Assembly: GCF_014204985.1 (NCBI RefSeq) | Contig: NZ_JACHMP010000001.1 | Coordinates: forward strand, 1,240,001-1,304,000 | Direction: 5' to 3' | DNA from: Streptosporangium becharense | GTDB lineage: Bacteria > Actinomycetota > Actinomycetes > Streptosporangiales > Streptosporangiaceae | DNA: 64,000 nucleotides | Shown: positions 9,456 through 18,915 of the stretch, piece by piece | Layout: each line of letters begins with the position of its first letter | Position numbering within the stretch: the first letter of the stretch is position 1 | The notes under the pieces: generated by a model | Seen by the model: only the letters and a program-made list of their open reading frames with translations | Databases searched by the model: none | What the model was told of the DNA's origin: nothing | Program-made: the position numbers and the translations under genes

Positions 9456-10511
9456 TTAGACCTGCCCGCCGTCATCCTCAAGATCGATCATGAACGAGGC
9501 GCCGAAGGCGTCCGGCGGCGGGGTCAGGCCGAGGTGCGTCCAGGCCGCGGCGGTGGCGACCCGGCCGCGCGGGGTGCGGGCCAGCAGGCCCTGCCGCACC
9601 AGGAACGGCTCGGCGACCACCTCGACCGTCTCCGGTTCCTCGCCCACGGCGACCGCCAGCGTCGACAGCCCGACGGGACCGCCGCCGAACTTGCGCAGCA
9701 GGGCCCCGAGGACCGCGCGGTCGAGCCGGTCGAGCCCTTCGGCGTCCACCTCGTAGAGGTTGAGCGCGGCCGAGGCGATGTCGCGGGTGACGATCCCGTC
9801 CGCGCGCACCTCGGCGAAGTCGCGGACCCGGCGCAGCAGCCGGTTGGCGATGCGGGGCGTGCCACGTGAGCGACCGGCGATCTCGCGGGCGGCGTCGTCG
9901 GGGAGCGCGACGCCCAGCAGGCGCGCGGAGCGCTGGAGCACCTGCTCCAGCTCGCCGACCGTGTAGAAGTCCATGTGCGCGACGAAGCCGAACCGGTCAC
10001 GCAGCGGCGCGGGGAGCATGCCCGCCCGGGTGGTGGCCCCGACGAGGGTGAACGGCGCGATCTCCAGCGGGATCGCGGTCGCCCCCGGCCCCTTGCCCAC
10101 CACGATGTCGACGCGGAAGTCCTCCATCGCGAGGTAGAGCATCTCCTCGGCGGGTCTGGACATCCGGTGGATCTCGTCGATGAACAGGACCTCGCCCTCC
10201 GACAGCGTCGACAGGATCGCCGCCAGGTCGCCCGCCCGCTCCAGCGCGGGACCCGAGGTGATCCGGATCGGCGCGGACAGCTCGGTTGCGATGATCATGG
10301 AGAGGGTGGTCTTGCCCAGCCCGGGGCCGCCGCTCATCAGCACGTGGTCGGGCGGGCGGTTACGCCGCAGCGCGCTCTGCAGCACCAGCGAGAGCTGCTC
10401 GCGCACCCGGGCCTGGCCGATGAACTCCTCCAGCCGCCGGGGCCGCAGCGCGGCCTCGATCGACTTCTCGTCGCCGTCGGCGTCCGGCGACACCAGATCG
10501 CGCTCGCTCAC
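9456..10511 (-). CDS. ruvB: Holliday junction branch-migration ATPase RuvB
   Basis: AAA+ motor that, with RuvA, drives branch migration of Holliday junctions. The product of about 351 residues has Walker A ([10 protein letters not shown]), Walker B with the DEIHR motif, sensor 1 (GATTRAG) and the arginine-finger/winged-helix C-terminus containing GGGPVGL. The GTG at 10511 is preceded by GGGAGG at 9 bases; an upstream in-frame start at 10565 would add 18 poorly conserved residues. It lies last in the ruvC-ruvA-ruvB series, 118 bases after ruvA. Confidence 0.96.
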   Translation of the reverse strand: MSERDLVSPDADGDEKSIEAALRPRRLEEFIGQARVREQLSLVLQSALRRNRPPDHVLMSGGPGLGKTTLSMIIATELSAPIRITSGPALERAGDLAAILSTLSEGEVLFIDEIHRMSRPAEEMLYLAMEDFRVDIVVGKGPGATAIPLEIAPFTLVGATTRAGMLPAPLRDRFGFVAHMDFYTVGELEQVLQRSARLLGVALPDDAAREIAGRSRGTPRIANRLLRRVRDFAEVRADGIVTRDIASAALNLYEVDAEGLDRLDRAVLGALLRKFGGGPVGLSTLAVAVGEEPETVEVVAEPFLVRQGLLARTPRGRVATAAAWTHLGLTPPPDAFGASFMIDLEDDGGQV

Positions 10512-10629
10512 ACCCGTCCACCTCCCCTCGTGCGCAGGGACCGCACCCGGCGGGTCTCCCCGCACGCCTTCCGGTACACCGTACGGCGGGGCGGCGCGGC
10601 GTCTTCGCGCACCCGCGCGACGGAGCCGG

Positions 10630-11250
10630 TCAACGGACGCTCAACACGCGCAGGGCCGCCTTGAGCAGCGTGGCCACCTGCGGGACACGGCCTTCGGCCA
10701 CCGCGGCGTCGGCCTGCGGGGCGACGGCGGCGACCGCCTCGTCGGCGTCCTTCGCCGAGTAGCCCAGGCCGACCAGCCCGGAGTGGACCTGGTCACGCCA
10801 GGCGGGGACGGCCGGACGGCCGTTGAGCGCGGCGCTGACGGCCTCCTCGGGTGTGCCGAGCTTGTCCTTGAGATCGACGATGATGCGCTGGGCGCCCTTC
10901 GGCCCGACCCCGGGCACCCTGGTCAGGGCCTTGACGTCGGCGGCGGCCACGGCCACCCGGAGGGCGTTGGGCGTGTGCACCGCGAGCATCGCCAGGGCGA
11001 CCTTGGGGCCGACCCCGCTGGCCGTCTGGAGCATCTCGAAGATCGCGCGCTCGTCGTCGGTGGCGAAGCCGTACAGCGTCAGTGACTCCTCGCGGACCAC
11101 GAGGGAGGTGGCCAGCCTGGCCTCCTCCCCCACCCTGAGCGTGGCCAGCGTGCCCGGCGTGCAGTGCACGAGCACACCCACCCCGCCCACCTCGACGACC
11201 GCGCCGTCGGGTGCGACCGCGGTCACCTGTCCTCGCACCGAGGCGATCAA
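10630..11250 (-). CDS. ruvA: Holliday junction DNA-binding subunit RuvA
   Basis: Tetrameric junction-binding protein that loads RuvB. The 206 residues start with the typical IASVRGQV strand; the OB domain is followed by two helix-hairpin-helix motifs (ASGVGPKVA and [11 protein letters not shown]) and a C-terminal three-helix domain (from about 150) that contacts RuvB. The start is a TTG at 11250 with AGAGG eight bases upstream. It overlaps the ruvC stop by three bases inside the string TTGA, so the two genes are translationally coupled. Confidence 0.95.
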   Translation of the reverse strand: MIASVRGQVTAVAPDGAVVEVGGVGVLVHCTPGTLATLRVGEEARLATSLVVREESLTLYGFATDDERAIFEMLQTASGVGPKVALAMLAVHTPNALRVAVAAADVKALTRVPGVGPKGAQRIIVDLKDKLGTPEEAVSAALNGRPAVPAWRDQVHSGLVGLGYSAKDADEAVAAVAPQADAAVAEGRVPQVATLLKAALRVLSVR

Positions 11251-11870
11251 TTCGTGGTTCCTCTCGAATATCCGGCGGCCCTGCCCCGCCCGCGGAAGTA
11301 GGCCGCCGCGGTCGTGCCGGTGCCGCCCCCCGCCCTGGCCGCGGCCTCGGCGGCGGCCTCGGCCAGCCGGTTCTGGGCACCGCCCCGCCACACGTGGCAG
11401 ATCGCCAGGGCGAGCGCGTCGGCCGCGTCGGCGGGCTTGGGCATGGCGTCCAGCCGGAGCAGGCGGGTCACCATCGTGCCGACCTGCTGCTTGTCGGCCG
11501 TGCCACTGCCGGTGATCGCGGCCTTGACCTCCGACGGCGTGTGCAGCGCGACCGGCAGGCCCCGGCGGGAGGCGCACAGGATCGCCACGGCCGAGGCCTG
11601 CGCGGTGCCCATGACCGTCCGGAGGTTGTGCTGGGCGAAGACCCGCTCCACGGCCACCGCGTCGGGCTCGACCTCGTCGAGCCAGCGCTCGATGCCGGCC
11701 TCGATCGCCACCAGCCTGGCCCCGATCGCGTCGTCGGCGGGAGTGCGCACCACCCCGACCTTGACCAGCCGCAAGGGGGCCCCGGGCCGCCCTTCGACGG
11801 CGCCGAGCCCGCACCTGGTCAGCCCGGGGTCCACCCCCATCACCCGCAGCTCGGGCACCCGCACCGACAC
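11247..11870 (-). CDS. ruvC: Holliday junction resolvase RuvC
   Basis: Endonuclease that cleaves Holliday junctions. The 207 residues carry the acidic active site of the family: [11 protein letters not shown] (first Asp), VAVERVF (Glu) and the C-terminal DAADALALA (Asp pair). A Gly/Ala/Arg-rich tail of about 40 residues extends past the usual end, which is common in actinobacteria. It heads the ruvCAB series. Unlike in M. tuberculosis, two unrelated genes separate it from yebC. Confidence 0.95.
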   Translation of the reverse strand: MSVRVPELRVMGVDPGLTRCGLGAVEGRPGAPLRLVKVGVVRTPADDAIGARLVAIEAGIERWLDEVEPDAVAVERVFAQHNLRTVMGTAQASAVAILCASRRGLPVALHTPSEVKAAITGSGTADKQQVGTMVTRLLRLDAMPKPADAADALALAICHVWRGGAQNRLAEAAAEAAARAGGGTGTTAAAYFRGRGRAAGYSRGTTN

Positions 11871-11955
11871 GCCTCCACTCGCCGAACATCTGTTCGGTGC
11901 CCGACTCTACCGCGTGCGCGCACGCGGCGCACGGCATCGGCCCGCCCGTGGCGGG

Positions 11956-13113
11956 TCAGAAGTAGTCCAGCATGTACGGCCTGGCGTGGAAGGCCGCGCC
12001 GAGGGCCTCGTCGGCGTCCGCCGGGCCGGACAGGAGCCCGGTCAGGCGCAGCGTGGCCACCGGGACTCCGGCGTACAGGGCCGACAGGCCGCCGGCGGTG
12101 AGGACGGGGACGTCCCCCGGGTACCCTTCGGCGGGCTTGGCGGCACCGGTGCCGTCGGCGGCCGACAGGTGCCAGAGACCGGAGTTGCCGGGACGCTGAG
12201 GGTCGTCGACCCGGACGACGGCGTCGAGGGCGACGCCCGCGGGGAAGCCGCGCCCGGCGACGGCGGCCGGCAGGTCGACGACGCGGAGCATCCAGCGGGT
12301 CTGCTTGACCTGCTCCTTGGAGCGTTCGCCGATCAGCCAGAGGACCGGGTCGTCGGGGGCCACGATGGCGTGGACCGACTCGGCGATGGAGGAGGAGGAT
12401 CCGACCATCGACCACAGGGCCCGGGCGGTGGCCTCGGAGCCGGCCATGAGCGTTTCGACCTCGATGTCGCCGTCGTCCCAGCGGTAGACGACGAACCCGT
12501 CGTCGGCGAGGTAGAGGAAGTCCTTCTCGTCGGCCAGCCACAGGCGCCAGGCCTCCTCGTCCCAGCAGACGGGCCCGGAGGCCCGGGAGGCGCCGTGGAT
12601 CCGGCCGATGATGGCGATCACCTCGGCCGCGTCGCCGGGGCCCATCCTGCGGACCTCGACCCGCTCGGTGGACCTGATCGTGCGCAGCGCCTCGGCCCGC
12701 AGGGTGATCCGGTGCATGGCGCCGGCGTGCTCCCAGCCGAGGGAGCGGTAGAGGTGGGTGGTGGCCGGGTAGAGCGCCGAGACGGGGTGGCCGAGCTCGG
12801 CGCAGCGGTCGAGAACGGCACTCATGATCATCCGGCCGACGCCGCGCCCGCGGTCCTCGGGCGCGACCGTCACCGAGGCGACCCCGCCCATGGAGATCGG
12901 CCTGCCGTGCCACCACTGGGTGAGGTCGTTGATCCTGCTCGTCGCGACCAGCCGGGAACCGTCGACGACACCGAGGTACCTCCCCGCGGCGAGGGCGGGG
13001 AGGACCAGTTCCCGCCAGGTCTCGGCGTCCCCCTCGGACAGAGGCCCGAAGGCGCGCCGGCGATTGTCGTACACCGCGTCGATGTCGTCCACGGTCAGTT
13101 CACGTATCTGCAC
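11956..13113 (-). CDS. GNAT acetyltransferase of the Eis family
   Basis: Predicted acetyl-CoA-dependent N-acetyltransferase resembling Eis, which acetylates aminoglycosides and lysines in mycobacteria; the substrate here is unknown. The 385 residues show an N-terminal GNAT domain with the acetyl-CoA loop VAPEDRGRGVGRMIM (about 80-95), a second GNAT-like domain, and a C-terminal SCP2-like domain. The protein ends in Phe, as Eis-family members do, where the terminal carboxylate takes part in catalysis. The gene stands alone between ruvC and the antiporter and breaks the common yebC-ruvC adjacency. Confidence 0.85.
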   Translation of the reverse strand: MQIRELTVDDIDAVYDNRRRAFGPLSEGDAETWRELVLPALAAGRYLGVVDGSRLVATSRINDLTQWWHGRPISMGGVASVTVAPEDRGRGVGRMIMSAVLDRCAELGHPVSALYPATTHLYRSLGWEHAGAMHRITLRAEALRTIRSTERVEVRRMGPGDAAEVIAIIGRIHGASRASGPVCWDEEAWRLWLADEKDFLYLADDGFVVYRWDDGDIEVETLMAGSEATARALWSMVGSSSSIAESVHAIVAPDDPVLWLIGERSKEQVKQTRWMLRVVDLPAAVAGRGFPAGVALDAVVRVDDPQRPGNSGLWHLSAADGTGAAKPAEGYPGDVPVLTAGGLSALYAGVPVATLRLTGLLSGPADADEALGAAFHARPYMLDYF

Positions 13114-13182
13114 AGTCGCCCAACATAGGGATGACGCGCGGCCGGGGCGAATCCTTATCCGGTGCCCGCCCGCCGCACCCGG

Positions 13183-14460
13183 TCAGAGATGCTGGGCCGC
13201 GGGCTCCTCGTCCCGTTCCCGTCCGACGCGGACGCGCAGACGGTCCAGGCGGTTCATCACCGGCGAGGCCGAGATGCCGTGCACCACGAGGGAGGCCAGG
13301 ACCGTGAAGGCGACCACCGCCCAGAGCTCCTCGGCGGGCACCCCGAAGTCGGCCTGGCCGAGGGCGTAGGCGAGGTAGAACAGCGACCCGATGCCGCGGA
13401 TGCCGAAGAACGCCGTGGCGATGCGCTCGCGGGGGCCGGCCGGGCCGCCCAGTGCGGCCAACCACGCGGTCAGCGGACGGATGACGAGGAGCAGCAGGAA
13501 GGCCGCCGCCACCCCCCGCCAGGTGAGGGCGGACAGGCCGCCCAGCGCGATGAACCCGCCGAGCAGGACGATCAGCCAGGCGGTGAACAACCGCTCGATC
13601 TGCTCGATGAAGCCGTGGAGCACGTTGTTGTAACCGTGGGTCCGCTCGGCGGCCCTGATGCTGCACGCCGTGACGAACACCGCGATGAACCCGTACCCGT
13701 GCACCAGCTCGGTGACGCCGTAGGCCAGGAACGTCGCCGCCAGCGCCACGAAGCCGTCGCGGTGCTCGGCCAGGCGCAGGTTGGCGGGCCGGGCGTGGAA
13801 GAACATCCTGCCCAGCAGCCGGCCCATCAGCAGCCCGCACACCACTCCGGCCGCGCACCGGTAGAGCAGGTCGACCAGCGCCCACTCGCCGATCCAACCG
13901 GCACCCCCGCTCAGGGCCAGCGCGATGGCGCCGTACACCAGCGGGAAGGCCAGGCCGTCGTTGAGGCCGGCCTCGGAGGTGAGCGTGAAGCGCACCTCGT
14001 CGTCGTCCTCCTCGGAGTCGACGGGCTCGCCGACCTGCACGTCGGAGGCGAGCACCGGGTCGGTGGGGGCGAGCACAGCGCCCAGCAGGAGCGCGGCCGC
14101 CAGCGGCCAGCCGAGCAGCCCGTACGCCACGGCGGCCACGGCGGCGACGGTCAACGGGAGCGTCAGGCCCAGCAGGCGCCAGGTGGAGGACCAGTCGCGC
14201 CGGCCGAAGGGCCGGTTGATGGCGAGCCCCGCACCCATGAGCGAGATCAGCACGCAGATCTCGGTGACGTGCTCGACCAGGCCCCGGTGGGCCACCGGAT
14301 CGGGGGTGGGCAGGTCCAGGGGCAGGAAGTAGATCAGCAGCCCGCCGAGCAGGCAGGCGAGCGGCAGTGAGAAGGGCCGCCGGTTGAGCAGCCTGGGCAG
14401 CACGGCGGCGAGCAGGGCGGCACAGCCCGCGACTACGAAGATCAGATCAGGGTTACCCAT
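13183..14460 (-). CDS. Cation:proton antiporter (CPA1/NhaP type)
   Basis: Membrane antiporter expected to exchange Na+ or K+ for protons. About 425 residues with roughly twelve membrane helices. The CPA1 ion-site motif is visible as SEAGLNDG, and an earlier APTDPVLASD segment matches the TDP motif of helix 4. I chose the ATG at 14460, directly before the first hydrophobic helix (LIFVVAGCAALLAAVLP); longer in-frame extensions carry no recognisable sequence. The ribosome-binding site is weak. It is flanked by the Eis-like gene and yebC on the same strand. Ion specificity cannot be read from the sequence. Confidence 0.88.
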   Translation of the reverse strand: MGNPDLIFVVAGCAALLAAVLPRLLNRRPFSLPLACLLGGLLIYFLPLDLPTPDPVAHRGLVEHVTEICVLISLMGAGLAINRPFGRRDWSSTWRLLGLTLPLTVAAVAAVAYGLLGWPLAAALLLGAVLAPTDPVLASDVQVGEPVDSEEDDDEVRFTLTSEAGLNDGLAFPLVYGAIALALSGGAGWIGEWALVDLLYRCAAGVVCGLLMGRLLGRMFFHARPANLRLAEHRDGFVALAATFLAYGVTELVHGYGFIAVFVTACSIRAAERTHGYNNVLHGFIEQIERLFTAWLIVLLGGFIALGGLSALTWRGVAAAFLLLLVIRPLTAWLAALGGPAGPRERIATAFFGIRGIGSLFYLAYALGQADFGVPAEELWAVVAFTVLASLVVHGISASPVMNRLDRLRVRVGRERDEEPAAQHL

Positions 14461-14588
14461 CGTCCGCGTGATATGCCCCTGACCCGATGGACAAACCTCG
14501 CAGAGTATGCCGAAGCCCGACAGAACAGTGAACGGTCCCCCAACGCGTGACACCCGCCCCGGCGAGGGGGCGGGCATCACCCGGACGA

Positions 14589-15341
14589 TCAGGCGTCGAG
14601 CTTCTCCATGACGTCGTCGGAGACGTCGAAGTTGGCCCAGACGTTCTGCACGTCGTCGCTGTCCTCCAGGGCGTCGATCAGCTTGAAGACCTTACGGGCG
14701 CCGTCCTCGTCGAGGGGGACGTTCAGCGTCGGCAGGAAGCTGGACTCGGCCGAGTCGTAGTCGATCCCGGCGTCCTGCAGGGCCTTGCGGACCGGGACGA
14801 GGTCGGACGCCTCGGAGACGACCTCGAACTGGTCACCCAGGTCGTTGACCTCCTCGGCACCCGCGTCGAGGACCGCGGTCAGCACGTCGTCCTCGGACAG
14901 GGTCCCCTTGGGGACGATCACCACGCCCTTGCGGTTGAACATGTAGGAGACCGAGCCCGGGTCTGCCAGCGAGCCGCCGTTGCGGGTCAGCGCGACGCGG
15001 ACCTCGGAGGCCGCGCGGTTGCGGTTGTCGGTGAGACACTCGATCAGCACCGCGACGCCGCCGGGGGCGTACCCCTCGTACATGATGGTCTGCCAGTCGG
15101 CGCCGCCGGCCTCCAGGCCGCCGCCGCGCTTGCGGGCGCGCTCGATGTTGTCGAGCGGGACGGAACTCTTACGCGCCTTGGTGATGGCGTCGTACAGCGT
15201 CGGGTTCCCGTCCGGATCGGGGCCGCCCGTCCTGGCCGCGACCTCGATGTTCTTGATGAGCTTGGCGAACAGCTTGCCGCGCTTGGAGTCGAGCGCCGCC
15301 TTCTTGTGCTTCGTCGTCGCCCATTTGGAGTGGCCGGACAT
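14589..15341 (-). CDS. yebC: YebC/PmpR-family protein (TACO1-like)
   Basis: Member of the YebC/TACO1 family, described in different bacteria as a DNA-binding regulator or as a factor relieving ribosome stalling at proline stretches. The 250-residue product begins with the family hallmark [14 protein letters not shown] and keeps the GGxLxxxGSVSYMF region (here [14 protein letters not shown]) and an acidic C-terminus. Its start is three bases after the pdxT stop, so it is co-transcribed with pdxT. The Pro-rich SecD nearby would be a natural client for a stall-relief factor, but that is speculation. Confidence 0.95.
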   Translation of the reverse strand: MSGHSKWATTKHKKAALDSKRGKLFAKLIKNIEVAARTGGPDPDGNPTLYDAITKARKSSVPLDNIERARKRGGGLEAGGADWQTIMYEGYAPGGVAVLIECLTDNRNRAASEVRVALTRNGGSLADPGSVSYMFNRKGVVIVPKGTLSEDDVLTAVLDAGAEEVNDLGDQFEVVSEASDLVPVRKALQDAGIDYDSAESSFLPTLNVPLDEDGARKVFKLIDALEDSDDVQNVWANFDVSDDVMEKLDA

Positions 15342-15344
15342 CGC

Positions 15345-15935
15345 CTAGAGCTCCCTCACCATCTCAGCAAAATATGAATGCACACCGACATCCCCGGTAA
15401 GCTCCGGGTGGAAGGACGTGGCGAGCAGCGGTCCCTGACGGACCGCGACGATCCTATCCCCAGGTTCGGCCCGGGCCAGCACTTCGACCTCCGGACCCAC
15501 CGATTCCACCCACGGGGCGCGGATGAACACCGCGCGCATGTCCCCGCGGCCCGCGAAGTCGATGTCGGCCTCGAACGAGTCGACCTGGCGGCCGAACGCG
15601 TTGCGGCGGACGACCATGTCGATGCCGCCGACCGTCCGCTGGCCCTCGATGCCGCCCTCGATGCGGTCGGCCAGCATGATCATGCCGGCGCAGGAGCCGT
15701 AGGCGGGCATGCCGGCCTTGATCCGCATCCGGAGCGGCTCCAGCAGCTCGAACGTCTCGGCGAGCTTCCACATCGTGGTCGACTCGCCCCCCGGGATGAC
15801 CAGCCCGTCGACGGCCTCCAGCTCGGCGGGACGCCGCACGGGCACCGCTACGGCGCCCACCGCCTCCAGAGAGCGCACGTGCTCCCGCACGTCTCCTTGC
15901 AGGGCGAAAACGCCGATCGTGGGGGCGACGGTCAC
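15345..15935 (-). CDS. pdxT: Glutaminase subunit of pyridoxal 5'-phosphate synthase
   Basis: Hydrolyses glutamine and channels ammonia to PdxS for vitamin B6 (PLP) synthesis. The 196 residues show ALQGDVREH at the N-terminus, the GGESTTM oxyanion loop, the nucleophile in GSCAGM, and the catalytic His/Glu pair in SFHPELT. The GTG at 15935 is the family's usual start. It lies 272 bases downstream of pdxS, with G-rich repetitive DNA between. Confidence 0.96.
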   Translation of the reverse strand: MTVAPTIGVFALQGDVREHVRSLEAVGAVAVPVRRPAELEAVDGLVIPGGESTTMWKLAETFELLEPLRMRIKAGMPAYGSCAGMIMLADRIEGGIEGQRTVGGIDMVVRRNAFGRQVDSFEADIDFAGRGDMRAVFIRAPWVESVGPEVEVLARAEPGDRIVAVRQGPLLATSFHPELTGDVGVHSYFAEMVREL

Positions 15936-16009
15936 CGGTGGTCCTCTCGACGAACTCGGAATGCCCCTTCAGCGTATGGCCACTTCACAGATCGCCCCAA
16001 ACCAGCTCA

Positions 16010-16160
16010 AGCAGCGGTCGAGCTTCGGGCCGCTCCGGGCGGACGGGCGGGCGACCGCGGGTCGGCCGGGCGACCGCAGACGGGCGGGCCAGGCGGGCCG
16101 GCCGGGTGGACCGGGCGGGCCGGGAAGCGGGCGGGCGGATCGCCTCCGCCGGGCCCGCGG
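16010..16160. repeat. GGG-tract-rich spacer between pdxS and pdxT
   Basis: Low-complexity DNA made of GGGC/GGGCGG/CCGGGC words on the plus strand, with more than ten GGG tracts at short spacing. This is G-quadruplex-capable composition on the strand opposite the pdxS-pdxT transcript, whose RNA would be C-rich. No ORF with credible coding features crosses it. Confidence 0.5.
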
Positions 16161-16207
16161 GGCCGCCGGGCCGGGTGCGCGAGACCCCCGGCCGGCGGCG
16201 GGACCCG

Positions 16208-17122
16208 CTACCAGCCGCGCTCGGCCAGGCGGTGCGGGACCGGGATGTCGTCGACGTTGATGCCCACCATGGCCTCGCCCAGGCCGCGGGAGACCTTGGC
16301 GATCACGTCGGGGTCGTCGTAGAAGGTGGTGGCCTTGACGATCGCCGCGGCGCGCTGGGCCGGGTTGCCGGACTTGAAGATGCCCGAGCCGACGAAGACG
16401 CCCTCGGCGCCGAGCTGCATCATCATCGCGGCGTCGGCCGGGGTGGCGATGCCGCCGGCGGTGAACAGCACGACCGGCAGCTTGCCGGTCTTGGCGACCT
16501 CGGCGACCAGCTCGTACGGGGCCTGGAGCTCCTTGGCCGCGACGTACAGCTCGTCCTCGGGCAGCGAGGTCAGGCGCTTGATCTCACCCCAGATCTTGCG
16601 CATGTGCGTGGTGGCGTTGGAGACGTCGCCGGTGCCGGCCTCACCCTTGGAACGGATCATGGCCGCACCCTCGGTGATGCGGCGCAGCGCCTCGCCCAGG
16701 TTGGTCGCGCCGCAGACGAAGGGCACCGTGAAGCGCCACTTGTCGATGTGGTTGGCGTAGTCGGCCGGGGTGAGCACCTCGGACTCGTCGATGTAGTCGA
16801 CGCCCAGCGCCTGCAGGACCTGGGCCTCGACGAAGTGGCCGATGCGGGCCTTGGCCATCACCGGGATGGACACGGCCTCGATGATGCCGTCGATCATGTC
16901 GGGGTCGCTCATCCGGGAGACCCCGCCCTGAGCGCGGATGTCGGCCGGGACGCGCTCCAGCGCCATGACGGCGACGGCGCCGGCGTCTTCGGCGATCTTG
17001 GCCTGCTCGGGGGTGACGACGTCCATGATGACGCCGCCCTTGAGCATCTCTGCCATGCCGCGCTTCACCCGGGCGGTTCCGGTGACGGCGGTCTCGGTGA
17101 CTTCGGGCGTGCTGCTGGACAC
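16208..17122 (-). CDS. pdxS: Pyridoxal 5'-phosphate synthase lyase subunit
   Basis: Condenses ribose 5-phosphate, glyceraldehyde 3-phosphate and ammonia to PLP in a complex with PdxT. The 304-residue TIM-barrel protein contains [11 protein letters not shown] (strand with the early catalytic Asp and, nearby, Lys), the second lysine loop ([14 protein letters not shown]) and the [16 protein letters not shown] phosphate-binding loop. The GTG start is preceded by GTGAGG. It is highly conserved, with no oddity except the long spacer to pdxT. Confidence 0.97.
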   Translation of the reverse strand: MSSSTPEVTETAVTGTARVKRGMAEMLKGGVIMDVVTPEQAKIAEDAGAVAVMALERVPADIRAQGGVSRMSDPDMIDGIIEAVSIPVMAKARIGHFVEAQVLQALGVDYIDESEVLTPADYANHIDKWRFTVPFVCGATNLGEALRRITEGAAMIRSKGEAGTGDVSNATTHMRKIWGEIKRLTSLPEDELYVAAKELQAPYELVAEVAKTGKLPVVLFTAGGIATPADAAMMMQLGAEGVFVGSGIFKSGNPAQRAAAIVKATTFYDDPDVIAKVSRGLGEAMVGINVDDIPVPHRLAERGW

Positions 17123-17277
17123 GGGTCTCTACCTCACGACGGCTGGTTGCGGATCACGGGCCGCCACGGAGGGACGGCCACCACGCCTCCCATGGTAGGT
17201 GCTGGGCGGCCCGTGCCCTCACACGCCACCTTGTCGCTCTTGGACCTTCTTGTTGGACATGATGTACGGCTCGCGTG

Positions 17278-18294
17278 TCAGGGGATGACCGGTTTGCGGG
17301 AGGCCAGGACCACCCAGACCTGGCCGGGGGCGAAGTTCATCGGCTCCCCGCCGGGGGTGGTGAAGACGGTGCCGTCCTCCTCCTTCTCGCGCGACCACCT
17401 GGCCTTGAAAGCCTGCCCGTCGCGGAGCACGATCGCGTTCCCCTCCCCCGTGGTGTGCACCAGCGGGGTGTAGCTCTGGTTCTTGTCGTGGAACTGCGAG
17501 CGCTCGGTCTTGGTGTACTGCACCACGATGGTGGGGGCGCCGAGCTGGCCGCCCTCGGCGGCCATGTCCTTCTCGCCGTCCTGCCAGATGAGCCACTTCC
17601 CGGCCGCCTGCGACCAGGCGAAGGTGAAGCGGGCGGCGGGGTACTTGACGGTGTACGCCTTCCTCGGCACCCCGCCCTCGGGGGCGTCGCCGAAGGTGAA
17701 GCCGACGTCCTTGGCCTTGCTCGCGCTCGGCGCCTTGGCCAGCAGCTGCCGGGTGTTGGCGAACAGGTTGTACGGGGCGACCCGGCCCGGCTGGCGGAAG
17801 TACGCACCCGGCGCCCGGCTGTCGGAGACGTCGAAGAGCGACGCCTGCGCGATGATGGGCAGCATCTTGGTCTGCGCACCCGAGTAGGCGAAGGCGGGCT
17901 TGCCGAACTGCGGCACGATGTGCAGGTCGGAGATGCGGGCGCTGCGGACCGGGCCGATCTTGGCGGGGATCTTCGAGGAGAAGATCGCCATCAGCCGGGT
18001 CAGGCCCGCCTCGACCTGCTCGACGTAGACGATGTCGGCGCTTCGGAGACCGAGCTGCGGCTTGCCCGCCGAGGTGTTCTCGATCTTCACCGCCAGTACC
18101 GGTCTGCGGGCGGCGCCGGGGAGCCCGGTGAACGGGTGGGTGGGCTCGGGCGTCGGGGTCGGGGCCGCGCTCGGCTCAGCGGCCCCCGCCTGCGGCTTGC
18201 CCGCGGGCGGCGGGTCGTCGGAGGAACACGCCGCGGTGGGGGCGAGTACGGCGGCTCCGGCCAACGCGACGGCGATCATCCGGGGCACCCGCAC
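17278..18294 (-). CDS. DUF3048 lipoprotein (YerB-like)
   Basis: Exported lipoprotein of unknown function, 338 residues. An N-terminal signal with hydrophobic core (7-19) ends at Cys23 in a lipobox-like PTAAC, followed by a Pro/Ala/Thr-rich linker (24-55) and the DUF3048 domain (about 60-335). Conserved-looking patches are ENTSAGKPQ, VYVEQVEAGLTRLMAIF and the RSARISDLHI segment. It lies upstream of pdxS on the same strand with a gap of about 155 bases. YerB of Bacillus is the reference homologue, and no activity is established for the domain. Confidence 0.87.
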   Translation of the reverse strand: MRVPRMIAVALAGAAVLAPTAACSSDDPPPAGKPQAGAAEPSAAPTPTPEPTHPFTGLPGAARRPVLAVKIENTSAGKPQLGLRSADIVYVEQVEAGLTRLMAIFSSKIPAKIGPVRSARISDLHIVPQFGKPAFAYSGAQTKMLPIIAQASLFDVSDSRAPGAYFRQPGRVAPYNLFANTRQLLAKAPSASKAKDVGFTFGDAPEGGVPRKAYTVKYPAARFTFAWSQAAGKWLIWQDGEKDMAAEGGQLGAPTIVVQYTKTERSQFHDKNQSYTPLVHTTGEGNAIVLRDGQAFKARWSREKEEDGTVFTTPGGEPMNFAPGQVWVVLASRKPVIP

Positions 18295-18375
18295 GGCTCA
18301 TCTCCTCAAGTCGGCCACGAAACGCCAAGAGCTTACAGGTGTCCGACTTGCCGGATACCCCGGTTTATGTACGTC

Positions 18376-18915
18376 TCATTCGGTGGCCAGTGCCTTCGGA
18401 GGGGCGTCGTCGATCTCGAAGAAGTCGGGATACTCGGTGTGCCCGGCCAGGCGCAACGTGCGCGCGAGCCAGCGGCGCTGCGCCGTCCGGGTGACCTCCA
18501 CCGCGTTGTTGTAGAAGCGGCGCGCGTAGACGACCTTGGCCACCGAGCCGTCGAGCTCCTCCAGCAGATCCGGCCCCGCCGGGGTCTCGGCCAGCCGGTC
18601 GCGGAGGCGATCCTGGTCGATCACCGCCCGCAGGGTGCGTGACAGGTCGCTCTCGGCGTGCTCGCGCTCCTCGGGGCCCGCCGTGCGGGCCTCGTGGGCC
18701 GCGGCGGCCAGCACCAGGCTCGTCGCCGGGTCGAGCAGCCGCGAGCCGGCCAGCTCCAGGCAGACGGCGGCCCGGCGCACCAGGGCGGCGTCCAGCGACT
18801 CGCGGGCCAGCTCCAGCCGGATGTGCAGCCGGTCCAGCCGGCCGGCCCGCCAGGAGATGTAGACGGCGGTGAGCACGACGACCGCTCCCACCACCAGGAC
18901 AAGCGAGGTCGTCAC
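18376..18915 (-). CDS. Small membrane protein, LemA-like
   Basis: The 179-residue product has one N-terminal membrane helix (about 3-22, LVLVVGAVVVLTAVYI) and an alpha-helical cytoplasmic domain rich in Arg/Glu/Ala. The segment VVYARRFYNNAVEVTRTAQRRW (positions about 132-153), followed by YPDFFEID, resembles the C-terminal YNDAV...FE pattern of LemA proteins, so I regard it as a diverged LemA relative; the match is partial. The start overlaps the end of pimA by four bases. Its place in the pim block matches the small membrane protein Rv2609c (memory), suggesting a role tied to envelope lipid synthesis, but none is shown. Confidence 0.7.
   Translation of the reverse strand: MTTSLVLVVGAVVVLTAVYISWRAGRLDRLHIRLELARESLDAALVRRAAVCLELAGSRLLDPATSLVLAAAAHEARTAGPEEREHAESDLSRTLRAVIDQDRLRDRLAETPAGPDLLEELDGSVAKVVYARRFYNNAVEVTRTAQRRWLARTLRLAGHTEYPDFFEIDDAPPKALATE

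Noticed and set aside
17219-17260. 13-codon minus-strand ORF (MSNKKVQERQGGV) between the DUF3048 gene and pdxS
   Set aside because: Codon use differs from background and it could be a pdxS leader peptide, but there is no ribosome-binding site, and no overlap or attenuator structure supports it.
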